A stretch of DNA of 64,000 bases from NCBI GenBank assembly GCA_001604275.1, contig LVBD01000004.1, positions 27,995-91,994 on the forward strand, given 5' to 3'. The DNA comes from Spirochaetales bacterium Spiro_02 (GTDB lineage: Bacteria; Spirochaetota; Spirochaetia; Sphaerochaetales; Sphaerochaetaceae). A program made the position numbers and the translations under genes. The first letter of the stretch is position 1, and every line of letters starts with the position of its first letter. Below are positions 33,763-42,470 of the stretch, piece after piece. Below the pieces are notes generated by a model, which searched no databases, was not told the origin of the DNA, and saw only the letters and a program-made list of their open reading frames with translations.

Positions 33763-36320
33763 CATTTTTTGTAAGAGGTGTGCTCCATCGGCAATTTCGT
33801 GCGGAACGTACCGTCGAAGCGATAATAAGCGTTCTGGCATGCCGGAGCAGTCGGGATCGTGCACAGTTCTCCGACTCCCTTCGCCCCATACGCCTGCTTG
33901 CCCGGTCTGGGACCCTGGACCAGCAGAACATCGATCGGCGGACAGTCCGTGGAACGAAGCAACCCGAGCGTACCATATTTCACCTTCGGATAGCCATCCA
34001 CCGTAGGAAAATCCTCGGTCAAGGCATACCCGAGCCCCATGACGACGCCTCCCTCTATCTGCCCTTGGACAGCCTGGATGTTGACTACCGTCCCGACATC
34101 GCAAGCCGCTACCACTTTCTCGACTTTACCCGCCTCGTCAAGAATGATGACCTGGGCCGAATAACTATAGGCGAGATGACTGACCGGATTCGGTTTCGTG
34201 GAATTGATCGGATCGGTTTCGACGAGGAACTCGCCGAAGAACTCTTGACCCTCAAGCGATTCAAGAGCGCCACCGGCTTCGTCAAGCGCAACCCTCATAT
34301 CCGTGGCCGCCCGACGGACCGCCTCGCCGGTGAACGCAGTCTGCCTGCTGGCAGTACTGGTCCCTGCATCGGGCGTCCGTGCGGTATCCGGTCGTTCCAC
34401 GACGATCTGAGATGCGGGAATACCGCATGTCTGGCCGACCATCTGGACACACATCGTCGCTACCCCCTGGCCCATGCATGCGGCGGAGGTCCTGACATGG
34501 ACGACCCCCTGTTCTATGGAAAGGATGCAACGTCCTGCATCAGGACACCCGACACCGACGCCGCTGTTCTTCAGGGCGCATGCGATGCCCGCCCGCGGAG
34601 ACGAATAGTAGGCATCCTTGACAGCTTCAAGACACTCGATGATTCCCGTGTCTGGGCCCGAAATCTGACCGTTCGGCAGAACTTCTCCCGGCTTGATCGC
34701 GTTCAGACGACGGAACTGCCATGGATCGAGACCTACCTGCTCCGCAAGGAGATTGAGGCAGCATTCCAAACCGAAGCAACTCTGCGTTACGCCGAACCCG
34801 CGGAACGCCCCCGCAGGTACGTTGTTCGTATATACCGCCTTGCCCAGGATATCGATATTCTGGTAATCGTACGGACCCGCGGCATGGGTGCAAGCCCGCT
34901 GGAGGACCGGACCTCCGAGGGACGCATAGGCTCCGGTATCTGCGATCAGCGTCGCCTTCATGCCGGTCAGCCGTCCTTCGGCATCGCAGCCGACGGTGAA
35001 ATCCATCTCCATCGGATGCCGCTTGGGGTGTACCATCAAGCTCTCCTGACGTGACAGCCTGACCTTGACAGGGAGCTTCGTAACCCATGCCACCAGCGCC
35101 GCATGATGCTGGACGCTCATGTCCTCCTTGCCTCCGAAACCACCGCCGACGAGCTTGCTCATGCAACGCACCTTCTCAAGCGGGAGCTTGAGCATTCTGG
35201 CGATCTCGTGCTGTTCATCATAGATCGATTGACTTGCGGTAAAGAGCTTGACCCCGTCGGAACCATCGGGCATCGCGATTGAACATTCCGGTTCCATGAA
35301 CGCATGCTCGGTGAACGGCGTGCTGAAATGGCGAGTGACGACATGGGCGCTTTGCGCGAGCGCATGATCAGCATCTCCCCGGACGATGTGTTCCTGGCTC
35401 ATGACGTTGCCGTTTTCGTGAAGTAGCGGAGCCCCCGGCGCAAGCGCCTGGGCAGGGGAAGTCACCGGAGATAGGACTTCGTATTCCACATCGATCAAGG
35501 AACAGACCTCGTCCAGCATTTCCTTGGTCCGGGTCGCTACCACGGCAAGGGCATCTCCCACATAACGGGTGATCGAACCGACAGGAATCATCACATCCCA
35601 GTCATGGACCATGTGACCGAGCTTGTTCTCAGGAACATCCGCCGCGGTCAGGACCGCCACGCAGTCGGGATGCGCTTTCGCCTTGGACGTATCCAATGCG
35701 ACGATCCTGGCTCTGGGATAGGCTGTGCGAAACGCTTTTGCATAAATCATCCCCGGAAGGACGATATCATCGACGAATTCGCCGGTTCCCAGCACTTTCT
35801 CCGCGACATCGATCCGCTTGAACCGCCTGGACAAGTGAGGCTCATCCTCCAGCGTAGGGACGGGAAGATTCTTGCGAAAGTATCTGGCGGCCATCAGAAT
35901 CGCTTCTTCGATCTTGACATAGCCGGTACAACGGCAGATGTTGCCCCTCAGTGCTTTCTTGACCTCTTCCGGGGTAGGATCGGGATTGACATCGAGCAAC
36001 GCCTTCGCCGCCATGACCATGCCCGGAGTGCAATATCCGCATTGCACGGCGCCGGCTTCGGCGAAGCAATAGACATATACTTCCTGTTCTCTTGGGGAAA
36101 GGCCTTCGATGGTCACGACCGACTTCCCGTCGAGACGTGAAAGGGAAGGAACGCAGGCTTTCGTCGCTTTTCCATCGATGATGACGGTGCAGGTGCCGCA
36201 GGCTCCTTCGCTACAACCGTCCTTTGTACCGACCAGCTTCAAATCATCACGAAGAAAACGAAGAAGTTTCTTGTCCTGCTCGGTCTGAATCTGTTTTCCG
36301 TTTACGCAGAATGCATACAC
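33762..36320 (-). CDS. Selenium-dependent xanthine dehydrogenase (fused iron-sulfur and molybdenum chains)
   Basis: An 852-residue molybdenum hydroxylase. Residues 1-155 are a [2Fe-2S] pair: CSEGACGTC for the plant-type cluster, then QCGYCTPG and GNICRCTGY for the second. After a linker, residues about 165-852 are the molybdopterin domain with VGGGFGGKED, GAFRGFGV and the C-terminal GAKGVGELCTIP (active-site Glu). This two-domain fusion without a FAD subunit is the layout of the selenium-dependent xanthine dehydrogenase family (TIGR03311), where selenium is a labile cofactor, not selenocysteine. It would oxidise xanthine or related purines. No partner or maturation gene is adjacent. Confidence 0.88.
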   Translation of the reverse strand: MYAFCVNGKQIQTEQDKKLLRFLRDDLKLVGTKDGCSEGACGTCTVIIDGKATKACVPSLSRLDGKSVVTIEGLSPREQEVYVYCFAEAGAVQCGYCTPGMVMAAKALLDVNPDPTPEEVKKALRGNICRCTGYVKIEEAILMAARYFRKNLPVPTLEDEPHLSRRFKRIDVAEKVLGTGEFVDDIVLPGMIYAKAFRTAYPRARIVALDTSKAKAHPDCVAVLTAADVPENKLGHMVHDWDVMIPVGSITRYVGDALAVVATRTKEMLDEVCSLIDVEYEVLSPVTSPAQALAPGAPLLHENGNVMSQEHIVRGDADHALAQSAHVVTRHFSTPFTEHAFMEPECSIAMPDGSDGVKLFTASQSIYDEQHEIARMLKLPLEKVRCMSKLVGGGFGGKEDMSVQHHAALVAWVTKLPVKVRLSRQESLMVHPKRHPMEMDFTVGCDAEGRLTGMKATLIADTGAYASLGGPVLQRACTHAAGPYDYQNIDILGKAVYTNNVPAGAFRGFGVTQSCFGLECCLNLLAEQVGLDPWQFRRLNAIKPGEVLPNGQISGPDTGIIECLEAVKDAYYSSPRAGIACALKNSGVGVGCPDAGRCILSIEQGVVHVRTSAACMGQGVATMCVQMVGQTCGIPASQIVVERPDTARTPDAGTSTASRQTAFTGEAVRRAATDMRVALDEAGGALESLEGQEFFGEFLVETDPINSTKPNPVSHLAYSYSAQVIILDEAGKVEKVVAACDVGTVVNIQAVQGQIEGGVVMGLGYALTEDFPTVDGYPKVKYGTLGLLRSTDCPPIDVLLVQGPRPGKQAYGAKGVGELCTIPTAPACQNAYYRFDGTFRTKLPMEHTSYKK

Positions 36321-36526
36321 AGAGTGTCCTCCAAATCAGCAGTTCTCCGAAGCCCTGAGGCGTCGGATACCGTATAGGGGGCGGAAGAACCGCGATCGGA
36401 TCGCATCGCGATATTCTCGCCTGTCTCTACCGTGTGACTAGCCGCTTAGCTTCTGTCCGAAGGACAGCGGTCTGTGATGCTTATCATCGGCGTGTATCAT
36501 TGTAATGGGCTGTCAAGAATTGTCAA
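36321..36526 (-). promoter_or_regulatory. Promoter and long structured leader of the xanthine dehydrogenase gene
   Basis: On the minus strand TTGACA (36521-36526), a 16-base spacer and TACAAT (36499-36504) form a good promoter. Transcription from about 36492 gives a leader of about 170 bases before the ATG. It holds a tight hairpin (TGTCC TTCG GGACA near 36452-36467), paired stretches around GCGATGCGATCCGATCGC, and GGAGG near the start. It did not match a riboswitch class I know, including purine and molybdenum-cofactor types. Confidence 0.5.
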
Positions 36527-36709
36527 TATGAAAACGAAAATTTGAATAGCTAAAAAACCGTAATGAAAAATGAGTGAATTTGCAATTTTATTATATGAGC
36601 ATTTATGAATACATCAAAATTCGTTGTATGTACACATGAGGCTCTTCGTATCCGGAATGTTTCGACCGCACTTCGACGAGGGATAGCCTGACACGAAAAC
36701 AGTGGCGGA

Positions 36710-36737
36710 TTGAGCCATCTATGAGTATATTTATACA
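36710..36737 (+). promoter_or_regulatory. Probable promoter for the small coiled-coil gene
   Basis: TTGAGC (36710-36715), a 16-base spacer and TATACA (36732-36737) lie 64 bases before the ATG at 36801. The rest of the 36527-36709 stretch is AT-rich and shows nothing I can name. Confidence 0.45.
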
Positions 36738-36800
36738 AGAGGAAAGGCATCGACCTGTCGGGTTGCCGTTGAATTCCATATCCGGCGGAAAGGAGACTGT

Positions 36801-36953
36801 ATGGAAAAAGAATTTGAGAAATTGATGGTCGAACTGGATGGAATGAAGGAGAAGCAGGAGGTCGTCGGGCACAATACCGCCAAGATGGCGGAGAAGCTGG
36901 AGTCGATCGAGAAGACCTTGAGCGCTCTCTATGAGTTGTTGAAAAATCGATAA
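36801..36953 (+). CDS. 50-residue coiled-coil protein, unknown
   Basis: A complete small frame with AAAGGAG six bases before the ATG and a taa stop at 36951. The peptide is almost entirely helical in character: starts MEKEFEKLMVELDGM and ends SIEKTLSALYELLKNR, with Leu/Ile/Met at heptad positions and alternating Glu and Lys. It has its own likely promoter and a strong terminator, so it is an independent transcription unit. The family is not known to me; an oligomerising adaptor or anti-regulator is possible. It is too short for usual gene callers. Confidence 0.7.
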   Translation: MEKEFEKLMVELDGMKEKQEVVGHNTAKMAEKLESIEKTLSALYELLKNR

Positions 36954-36973
36954 TTCCTCGCGCAATACATGAT

Positions 36974-37020
36974 CCGGTCGCATGAAGCTTTGCTTCCGTG
37001 CGGCCGGTTTCGTTTTCTTG
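36974..37020 (+). terminator. Rho-independent terminator
   Basis: CCGGTCGCATGAAGC, a TTT loop and GCTTCCGTGCGGCCGG form a stem of about 15 pairs with one mismatch and GU pairs, followed by TTTCGTTTTCTTG. It ends the small coiled-coil gene, 20 bases after its stop. Confidence 0.85.
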
Positions 37021-37159
37021 CGAGGCAAGGAATACCGTAGCGATATGGACCTGTCTCCATGTTGTCGGCGATATCGGGTTTCTTGGCTGAGAACTGTTCT
37101 CTGAATGATAGCGTTTCATCCTCAAGTCATGGTACACTTTGCGATGCGAGGATAGTGAT

Positions 37160-37579
37160 ATGAACATAGTCGTAATCGACGGACAAGGCGGCAGCCTTGG
37201 CAAGAGCATCGTGGAACAATTGAAAAGTCGCCTTACCGGGCATGAAATCACGGCGATCGGAACCAACAGCCTCGCCACCTCCAATATGCTCAAAGGAGGG
37301 GCCGACCATGTGGCGACTGGGGAGAATCCTGTCGTAGTGGCGTGTCGCCATGCCGATGTCGTCATCGGTCCTGTCGGCATTCTCGCCGCAGACGCGCTCC
37401 TTGGGGAAATCACGCCGGCCATGGCCGCTGCGGTCGGTCAGAGCCCGGCTCATAAGATTTTGATCCCCGTCAACCGATGCAACATCACCATAGCAGGTGT
37501 CCAGGATCTCTCCTATGCGGAGTATATCCGCATAGCCATTGAGGAGATCTGCCGGCAATGTCCGCAGGTCGATCATTGA
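37160..37579 (+). CDS. DUF3842 family protein
   Basis: A 139-residue protein matching DUF3842: NIVVIDGQGGSLGKSIVEQL at the N-terminus (a Rossmann-like glycine loop), EITAIGTNSLATSNMLKGGAD, and VGPVGILAADALLGEITP. The family occurs in anaerobic Firmicutes and spirochaetes and has no settled role; the first strand-loop-helix resembles a nucleotide-binding element. The ATG at 37160 is used because it begins at the conserved block. It stands alone, 115 bases before a terminator. Confidence 0.8.
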   Translation: MNIVVIDGQGGSLGKSIVEQLKSRLTGHEITAIGTNSLATSNMLKGGADHVATGENPVVVACRHADVVIGPVGILAADALLGEITPAMAAAVGQSPAHKILIPVNRCNITIAGVQDLSYAEYIRIAIEEICRQCPQVDH

Positions 37580-37674
37580 CAGTTTTCCGCAACTTGCCTA
37601 TCATATTTTGCGATGGCGCCATGAAGACGCCCGTGGCCGGGAAGAATTCCGGCATGCAGTACGCTAAGAATCAA

Positions 37675-37689
37675 TACGTATTATACATA
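37675..37689. promoter_or_regulatory. 15-bp dyad, possible metal-regulator operator
   Basis: TACGTAT-T-ATACATA is an inverted repeat matching at 6 of 7 positions per arm, AT-rich and odd-centred. Its size and place, upstream of a metal ABC importer operon, fit a Fur/Zur or DtxR-type operator. No convincing -35/-10 pair overlaps it. Confidence 0.4.
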
Positions 37690-37694
37690 ACGTT

Positions 37695-37752
37695 GCCATG
37701 AAGGCGGCATGAAACGCGAAGAACGCCATACCGGATTTCATGGCTTTTTTTT
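37695..37752 (+). terminator. Terminator or attenuator before the metal-transport operon
   Basis: GCCATGAA pairs with TTCATGGC, enclosing an inner GGCG/CGCC stem, and is followed by eight T residues (37745-37752). It may end the DUF3842 transcript. Because the operator-like dyad lies upstream of it and the ABC gene starts about 90 bases later, it could instead be an attenuator within the transporter leader. Confidence 0.75.
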
Positions 37753-37844
37753 GCCTTGATCCCGGAGTATGAGTATGGTCCTGGGATGCCCATCCGGCGC
37801 CTTTTCGTTTCCGCCGATTTCCTGACATGCTCAAGGAGCTTCCA

Positions 37845-38933
37845 TTGGAAATGCAATCCGACTTGCAGCAGCATGAATCCGATTTCCTTTATCTGAGGCC
37901 GCTTCCCGATGGTGTATCGCTCGCCGTATACCGCAAAAACGAACTCGTGTTCTCGAGCGGCGGCAAATGGCTGCATCCATTGTTCGAGCTTGAGCAGTTT
38001 CTCCGGGAGGCCGGTATGGAAGCGGAGACCTTGTCCGTCCACGATACCGCCGCCGGACTGGCCGCCGCCGCACTGATGGCGAGAATGCACATATCGCGAG
38101 TCCATGTCGACCTTGTTAGTGAGTTAGCCTTACGATGTTACCAAAACCATGGAATATCGATCACATGGAATCGAAAGGTCGATCGGCTCGCCTGCAGGAC
38201 GGAGGAAATCCTCAACCCTGACATGTCGCTTGATGAAATCTATACGACCCTCCGTCGGCGGGCCAAGCTGGTGCAGGGGTTGCCGCTGGAGGTTTCCGAT
38301 GTCAGCTCAGGATATGGGGGACGTACGGTGTTCTCCCATGCCGATTTTCTTGTCGAGGGTGGCGGACGTCTGATCGTCCGTGGTGAAAACGGATGCGGAA
38401 AATCTACGCTACTCAAATGCATCCTCGGTCAACACCCGGTCAGCTATGGCCGAATCTTGGTCGGAGATCGGTTGGCGAGCGTTTCTTCGGCCAATCAGAA
38501 ACCGGAAGTTCCAGCAGGAACGATAGCCTATATCAAGCAAGATCATGTAAAACAGCAATTTCCTGTGTCGGTACAGGAGGTCGTTTCCATGGGATTGCCT
38601 GCCGATCTTTCTCCTGATGAACGGTCGTGGCGGCTCGATGTCTCGATGCGTCGTACCGGTTGCAGGGAGTATGCGGATCGGAATTATTTCACCCTCAGCG
38701 GAGGAGAGCGCCAACGCGTTTCGATCGCCCGATGTCTTTGCCAGCATGCAGGGCTGTTTCTGCTCGACGAGCCCACGACATTCCTTGATCGGGAAAGCCG
38801 CGATACGCTGGTCGGGATCCTGCGTAGTCTTGCTGTCGATGAAATGCCTACGCTCATCCTTGTGACCCATGACCAGAACCTCGTGGACTCCTTGGGTTGG
38901 CCGGAATATTCCTTGGAGGCGAATCATGGCTGA
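37845..38933 (+). CDS. Metal ABC importer ATPase with N-terminal DUF1893 domain
   Basis: Residues up to about 135 look like DUF1893: a short strand pair (LAVYRKNELVFSSGGKWLHPL), DTAAGLAAAALMARMHISRVHVD and SELALRCYQNHGISI ending NRKVDRLACRTEEIL. The rest is a ZnuC/MntB-type ATPase with Walker A GENGCGKST, signature LSGGERQRVSIARCL and Walker B LFLLDEPTTFLD. AAGGAG sits six bases before TTG 37845 and twelve before ATG 37851; ATG 37827 is also in frame. It powers the manganese/zinc/iron-type importer encoded next. Fusion of DUF1893, a cytidine-deaminase-like fold of unknown role, to an ABC ATPase is unusual. Confidence 0.82.
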   Translation: MEMQSDLQQHESDFLYLRPLPDGVSLAVYRKNELVFSSGGKWLHPLFELEQFLREAGMEAETLSVHDTAAGLAAAALMARMHISRVHVDLVSELALRCYQNHGISITWNRKVDRLACRTEEILNPDMSLDEIYTTLRRRAKLVQGLPLEVSDVSSGYGGRTVFSHADFLVEGGGRLIVRGENGCGKSTLLKCILGQHPVSYGRILVGDRLASVSSANQKPEVPAGTIAYIKQDHVKQQFPVSVQEVVSMGLPADLSPDERSWRLDVSMRRTGCREYADRNYFTLSGGERQRVSIARCLCQHAGLFLLDEPTTFLDRESRDTLVGILRSLAVDEMPTLILVTHDQNLVDSLGWPEYSLEANHG

Positions 38934-39759
38934 CCTACTGTTCCTGCTTTCCTTGCCGCCGATCTTCCGAGGTCTGTTCGCCATGGCGTTCGCTGGCGTG
39001 GTTTTTCCTGCGACAGGCGTCATGGTCCTGCGGATGAATCTCGTTCCGATGCGCTACATGCTGATGCATGGCGTGATCCTTGGGGGAGCGCTTGCTCTGG
39101 CCATGGATTTGCCGTTGCTGCCGGTCGTAACAGTCCTCAACCTGATGCTCGTCCTGCTCATGGTATATCTTTCCGAACGAAGGCAGGTGGATCTGGGCAT
39201 GGCGAGCGCCGCGCTGATGGTATTCACCATGGGCATGGCTTCGTTGCTGATGCATGTCTTCGACGTTCCTGCCAAGGATACGCTGGAATTGATGTGGGGC
39301 AGTCCGTTCGCACTGCTTCCTTCCGATCTGGCGGTGCTCGCGGCGCTGACCGTGGCGGTCCTTGCATATGTGTCGATCCGTTTCAGAACGATCACGACGC
39401 TATTTTTCGATCGGGATATCGCCCGTTCGCTTGGAATAGATGCCCGGTTGCACAGCACGATCATGGTGACGCTTGTCGCGCTCGTGATCGCGGTCGCCAT
39501 GAAACTGCTTGGGGCGTTGTTGATCGATGCATTGTTGATCCTGCCGGTTTTGATCGCCTCCCGGCAGGCTTCGAGCATGAAGCAAGTCTTCGTGCGAAGC
39601 ATCATCTGCGGCTCCTTCCTTTCTCTGGTCGGCTATATCTGCTCGGTCGGTTTGGATCTGCCGGTAAGCGGGACCATTTCCGTCCTTGCCGTTCTGCTGT
39701 TTGTCGTTGTCTCTATCATCTCATGGTATCAAACAAGGAGAAGATCATATGTCAAGTAA
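38926..39759 (+). CDS. Metal ABC importer permease (ZnuB/MntC type)
   Basis: A 277-residue ABC-3 family permease with about eight hydrophobic segments, an early VVFPATGVMVLRMNLVPMRYMLMHG and a late KLLGALLIDALLILPVLIASRQ, the cytoplasmic coupling loop of zinc and manganese importers. The ATG at 38926 overlaps the ATPase end by eight bases behind GGAGG, so the longer frame from 38869 is rejected. It forms the membrane channel for the cation bound by the next gene product. Confidence 0.87.
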   Translation: MADLLFLLSLPPIFRGLFAMAFAGVVFPATGVMVLRMNLVPMRYMLMHGVILGGALALAMDLPLLPVVTVLNLMLVLLMVYLSERRQVDLGMASAALMVFTMGMASLLMHVFDVPAKDTLELMWGSPFALLPSDLAVLAALTVAVLAYVSIRFRTITTLFFDRDIARSLGIDARLHSTIMVTLVALVIAVAMKLLGALLIDALLILPVLIASRQASSMKQVFVRSIICGSFLSLVGYICSVGLDLPVSGTISVLAVLLFVVVSIISWYQTRRRSYVK

Positions 39760-40528
39760 AAAAATCATTTCAATCGTGTGTGTAACGTTGCTCTGCGCCG
39801 TTCTGCCGCTATTTGCGGCGGGAACTCGGGAGGACGCCCTTAAGAACGCATCGGAGAAACAGTATGTCGCATCGACGTCATGGACGGCCGCATTCGCCGA
39901 ACTGGCAGGACTGGACGATGTCACGACGATCGCTCCGGCATCGCTCCGGCATCCTCCGGAGTACGAAATCAAGGCGAGCGATATAGCCAATTTGATGAAT
40001 GCGGATCTGTTCGTCTATGCGGGCTATGAACGAATGATGAGCACGATCAAGGAATCGGCCAAGTTCCCTGAAGAGAAGCAGGTTCGGATCACGACTGAAA
40101 ACAACTTGGATAACGTGAGGGCTCAGACGGCGTTGATCGCCGAAAAGGCCGGGACGCAGGCAAAAAATGTTGAGCGAATGGCAGAATACGCCTCCGTTAT
40201 CGAACATGGCCGTTCCGAGGTATCTCGTCTTGGGCTCGACAAGGTGCCCGCCATGGTCCATGCCATGCAGGTTCCGCTGGCGAAGGATCTCGGTCTCGAT
40301 ATCAAGGCGACATTCGGCTCTGCGCCGGCGACCGCCGCTCAGATCGCCGATGCCGCGACCGGCGCATACGGCATCATCATCGACAATGTGCACAATCCCG
40401 TAGCTGGTCCTCTTGCCGAGGTAAGTCCTTCCAGCAAGCTCGTCGTATGGCGCAATTTTCCGGAAACGGTCGGCGATGACGCTCTGACATCGATGGTCGA
40501 GCAGAACATCGATGTGTTGATACAATAG
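39749..40528 (+). CDS. Metal ABC importer binding protein (ZnuA-like)
   Basis: A 259-residue cluster A-I binding protein. It has a signal peptide ending near LPLFAAG, then STSWTAAFAELAGL, the metal-ligand region RHPPEYEIKASDIANLMNADLFVYAGYERM, and a C-terminal GIIIDNVHNPVAGPLAE. The usual ligand spacing of ZnuA/TroA proteins is present, but the canonical EPHEFEP is replaced by RHPPEYE, and no His-rich loop is seen; the final ligand region is VWRNFPET. Metal specificity is therefore open. AAGGAG precedes the ATG, which overlaps the permease gene by eleven bases. Confidence 0.82.
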   Translation: MSSKKIISIVCVTLLCAVLPLFAAGTREDALKNASEKQYVASTSWTAAFAELAGLDDVTTIAPASLRHPPEYEIKASDIANLMNADLFVYAGYERMMSTIKESAKFPEEKQVRITTENNLDNVRAQTALIAEKAGTQAKNVERMAEYASVIEHGRSEVSRLGLDKVPAMVHAMQVPLAKDLGLDIKATFGSAPATAAQIADAATGAYGIIIDNVHNPVAGPLAEVSPSSKLVVWRNFPETVGDDALTSMVEQNIDVLIQ

Positions 40529-40637
40529 CGTATTGAATGAAGAAGTCCGCTTCTTTGTGTATCTTCTGTTTGCTGTATGAGTTTATATGCTATACTTACA
40601 TTCTGATGGTTGGGAAATATGTATAGTGGGAGAAGAT

Positions 40638-42458
40638 ATGATGAAACGGAAGCTTGCTGTTCTGCTGGTTCTGGCGGTTTCTTTGTCCGTTCTGTTCGCA
40701 GCGGACATGAACCGCCAGAAAATCTACCCGATCGATTCGGAACTCTATCAGGGCATTACCGCCCTGTATCGCATCAGCGGGCATGCCTTGCCTTCCACAA
40801 CCGGACCTTGGTCCGGCGGCGAGCTGTCCATGATGCTCTCTCGTTTGGATCGCTTTGCACTCCCCGCGGAGGCGCAGGAGACGTATGACTGGATCGCTGA
40901 TGCGCTAGAAGAATCAAGCCGCTACGGTTCCTTCCGTCTTGGCATGACCACGGCCGTGGAAGGATATTATCATACGGACACGTCGGAATGGTTCCAAGGC
41001 CGGGAAAACTGGATCCGTGGGTTCAACGACCAGAACCGGTTCCTGACCTTGTTTTCTGACGCTTGGATCGGAACGAATTTCTACGGCTATTCGGAGTTCT
41101 CGCTCGGCAATTCCAATACGCTTGTCGGCAACGCCTTCGGTTCTACCTCATTTGCAACGAACCTACCGCTGGTTCCGCCGAATGACATGAAGGAGTTCGA
41201 TTTCAATTTCCCGTACCGGGCGTTCCTTGCCGCCGGCGGCGATACCTGGAGCCTGCAGGTCGGGCGGGAACAGCTAAGCTGGGGGCCTGGACGCACTGGC
41301 AACTTCGTCATCGGCGACCACCTTGCTTATCACAACGCCCTGCGTGCCAGCGGATACTCCAAGACGTTCAAGTACACGTTCCTCACTTCGTTCTTTCCCC
41401 ATCCGCAGAATTATTATTACTACAAGGATAATAATGACGCTAGCGGGGTGTACATCCACGGCGTGAATCCTGAGGACGGTTCCAATGCAAAAGGCCAGAG
41501 CCAATACATCAACGGCATCAGTCTGTTCATGGGGCATCGGCTGGAGTGGCGGATGTTCCGCGACAAACTCAACGTTGTCCTCACCGAGGGTGCGATGTAC
41601 ATGTCCAAGGATAACCGTCTTGATCTGATCGCTCTCAGTCCCGCGATGATCTGGCATAACAACTACACGAGAAGCCTGACTAACTCGATCCTTTCGCTGG
41701 AAGTGGATGGAACGCCAGTCAACGGGCTGAATATCTACGGCCAGGTGGTGATCGACGAGTCGATTCTCCCCGGAGAACCGGTTCCTGGCGAAGGTTCTGC
41801 TCCTGCCGAACCCAGTGCCTTGGGCTATATGCTGGGGACCACCTACCAGGCCTATGCCGGCCAAGGGGTGTGGCATGTGAACCTGGAAGGAGCCTACACC
41901 GATCCGTTCCTCTATCTGCGCGACGGAGACCTGCAAAGCGGTACGGAAATCAGGACGCAGAAGAAAGGACAGTACGGGATCAACTATGTCGTTGCGGTCC
42001 GCGAGCAGGCAGGCGCCGGTGGTTCTACCTACTACAACGAGGATTTCCTCGGATATAAATACGGCGGTGATGCGATCGTCGCCAACCTCAACGGCGGCTA
42101 CCGAGCCTTCGGTAAATGGAACGTAGAGGGAAACATCTTCTACATGGCCCACGGTACGTTCGACAAGTGGACCGTCTGGACCCGGATCAACGGCACCGGC
42201 AATCCATCGGAGTCTCCGACTACTCCGACAAACTCTCATTCCGGATATGACAACCAGAACCGGGACGGGGATGCCGCCACTCGTGACGCTGTAGCGCATA
42301 CGCTCGTGCTCGGAGTAAGCGGAAGCTATACGATCCTTCCTGGCCTCGATGTATTCGGACAAGCCGACTATGTCCATATCTGGAATCCGGGGAATCATTC
42401 GACCAACGACCCTGTTTCCGACTTGCAGCTTTCCGTCGGTGTTTCCTATTCACTCTAG
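40638..42458 (+). CDS. Wzi-like outer-membrane beta-barrel protein 1
   Basis: A 606-residue protein with a signal peptide (KLAVLLVLAVSLSVLFAAD) and many alternating aromatic strands. VGREQLSWGPGRTGN and LALSPAMIWHNNY-like blocks (here IALSPAMIWHNNY) resemble the capsule assembly protein Wzi family, whose members are 18-strand outer-membrane barrels that bind capsule polysaccharide. The end VSYSL carries the C-terminal hydrophobic pattern. GGGAGAAG precedes ATG 40638. Gene position behind the metal transporter may be chance or part of the same operon after a 109-base gap. Confidence 0.7.
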   Translation: MMKRKLAVLLVLAVSLSVLFAADMNRQKIYPIDSELYQGITALYRISGHALPSTTGPWSGGELSMMLSRLDRFALPAEAQETYDWIADALEESSRYGSFRLGMTTAVEGYYHTDTSEWFQGRENWIRGFNDQNRFLTLFSDAWIGTNFYGYSEFSLGNSNTLVGNAFGSTSFATNLPLVPPNDMKEFDFNFPYRAFLAAGGDTWSLQVGREQLSWGPGRTGNFVIGDHLAYHNALRASGYSKTFKYTFLTSFFPHPQNYYYYKDNNDASGVYIHGVNPEDGSNAKGQSQYINGISLFMGHRLEWRMFRDKLNVVLTEGAMYMSKDNRLDLIALSPAMIWHNNYTRSLTNSILSLEVDGTPVNGLNIYGQVVIDESILPGEPVPGEGSAPAEPSALGYMLGTTYQAYAGQGVWHVNLEGAYTDPFLYLRDGDLQSGTEIRTQKKGQYGINYVVAVREQAGAGGSTYYNEDFLGYKYGGDAIVANLNGGYRAFGKWNVEGNIFYMAHGTFDKWTVWTRINGTGNPSESPTTPTNSHSGYDNQNRDGDAATRDAVAHTLVLGVSGSYTILPGLDVFGQADYVHIWNPGNHSTNDPVSDLQLSVGVSYSL

Positions 42459-42470
42459 GTTGATGCGCCG

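Noticed and set aside
36422..36440. Purine riboswitch, because GTCTCTACC resembles the conserved junction
   Set aside because: It is on the strand opposite the xanthine dehydrogenase message, and the flanking junction bases and stems are absent.
36550..37422. A 290-codon minus-strand frame over the coiled-coil and DUF3842 genes
   Set aside because: The plus strand has a good gene, ribosome-binding site and terminator; the minus frame has no family features and a stop-poor composition by chance.
37671..38105. A 144-codon minus-strand frame before the metal operon
   Set aside because: It overlaps the terminator and the DUF1893 domain and has no start signals.
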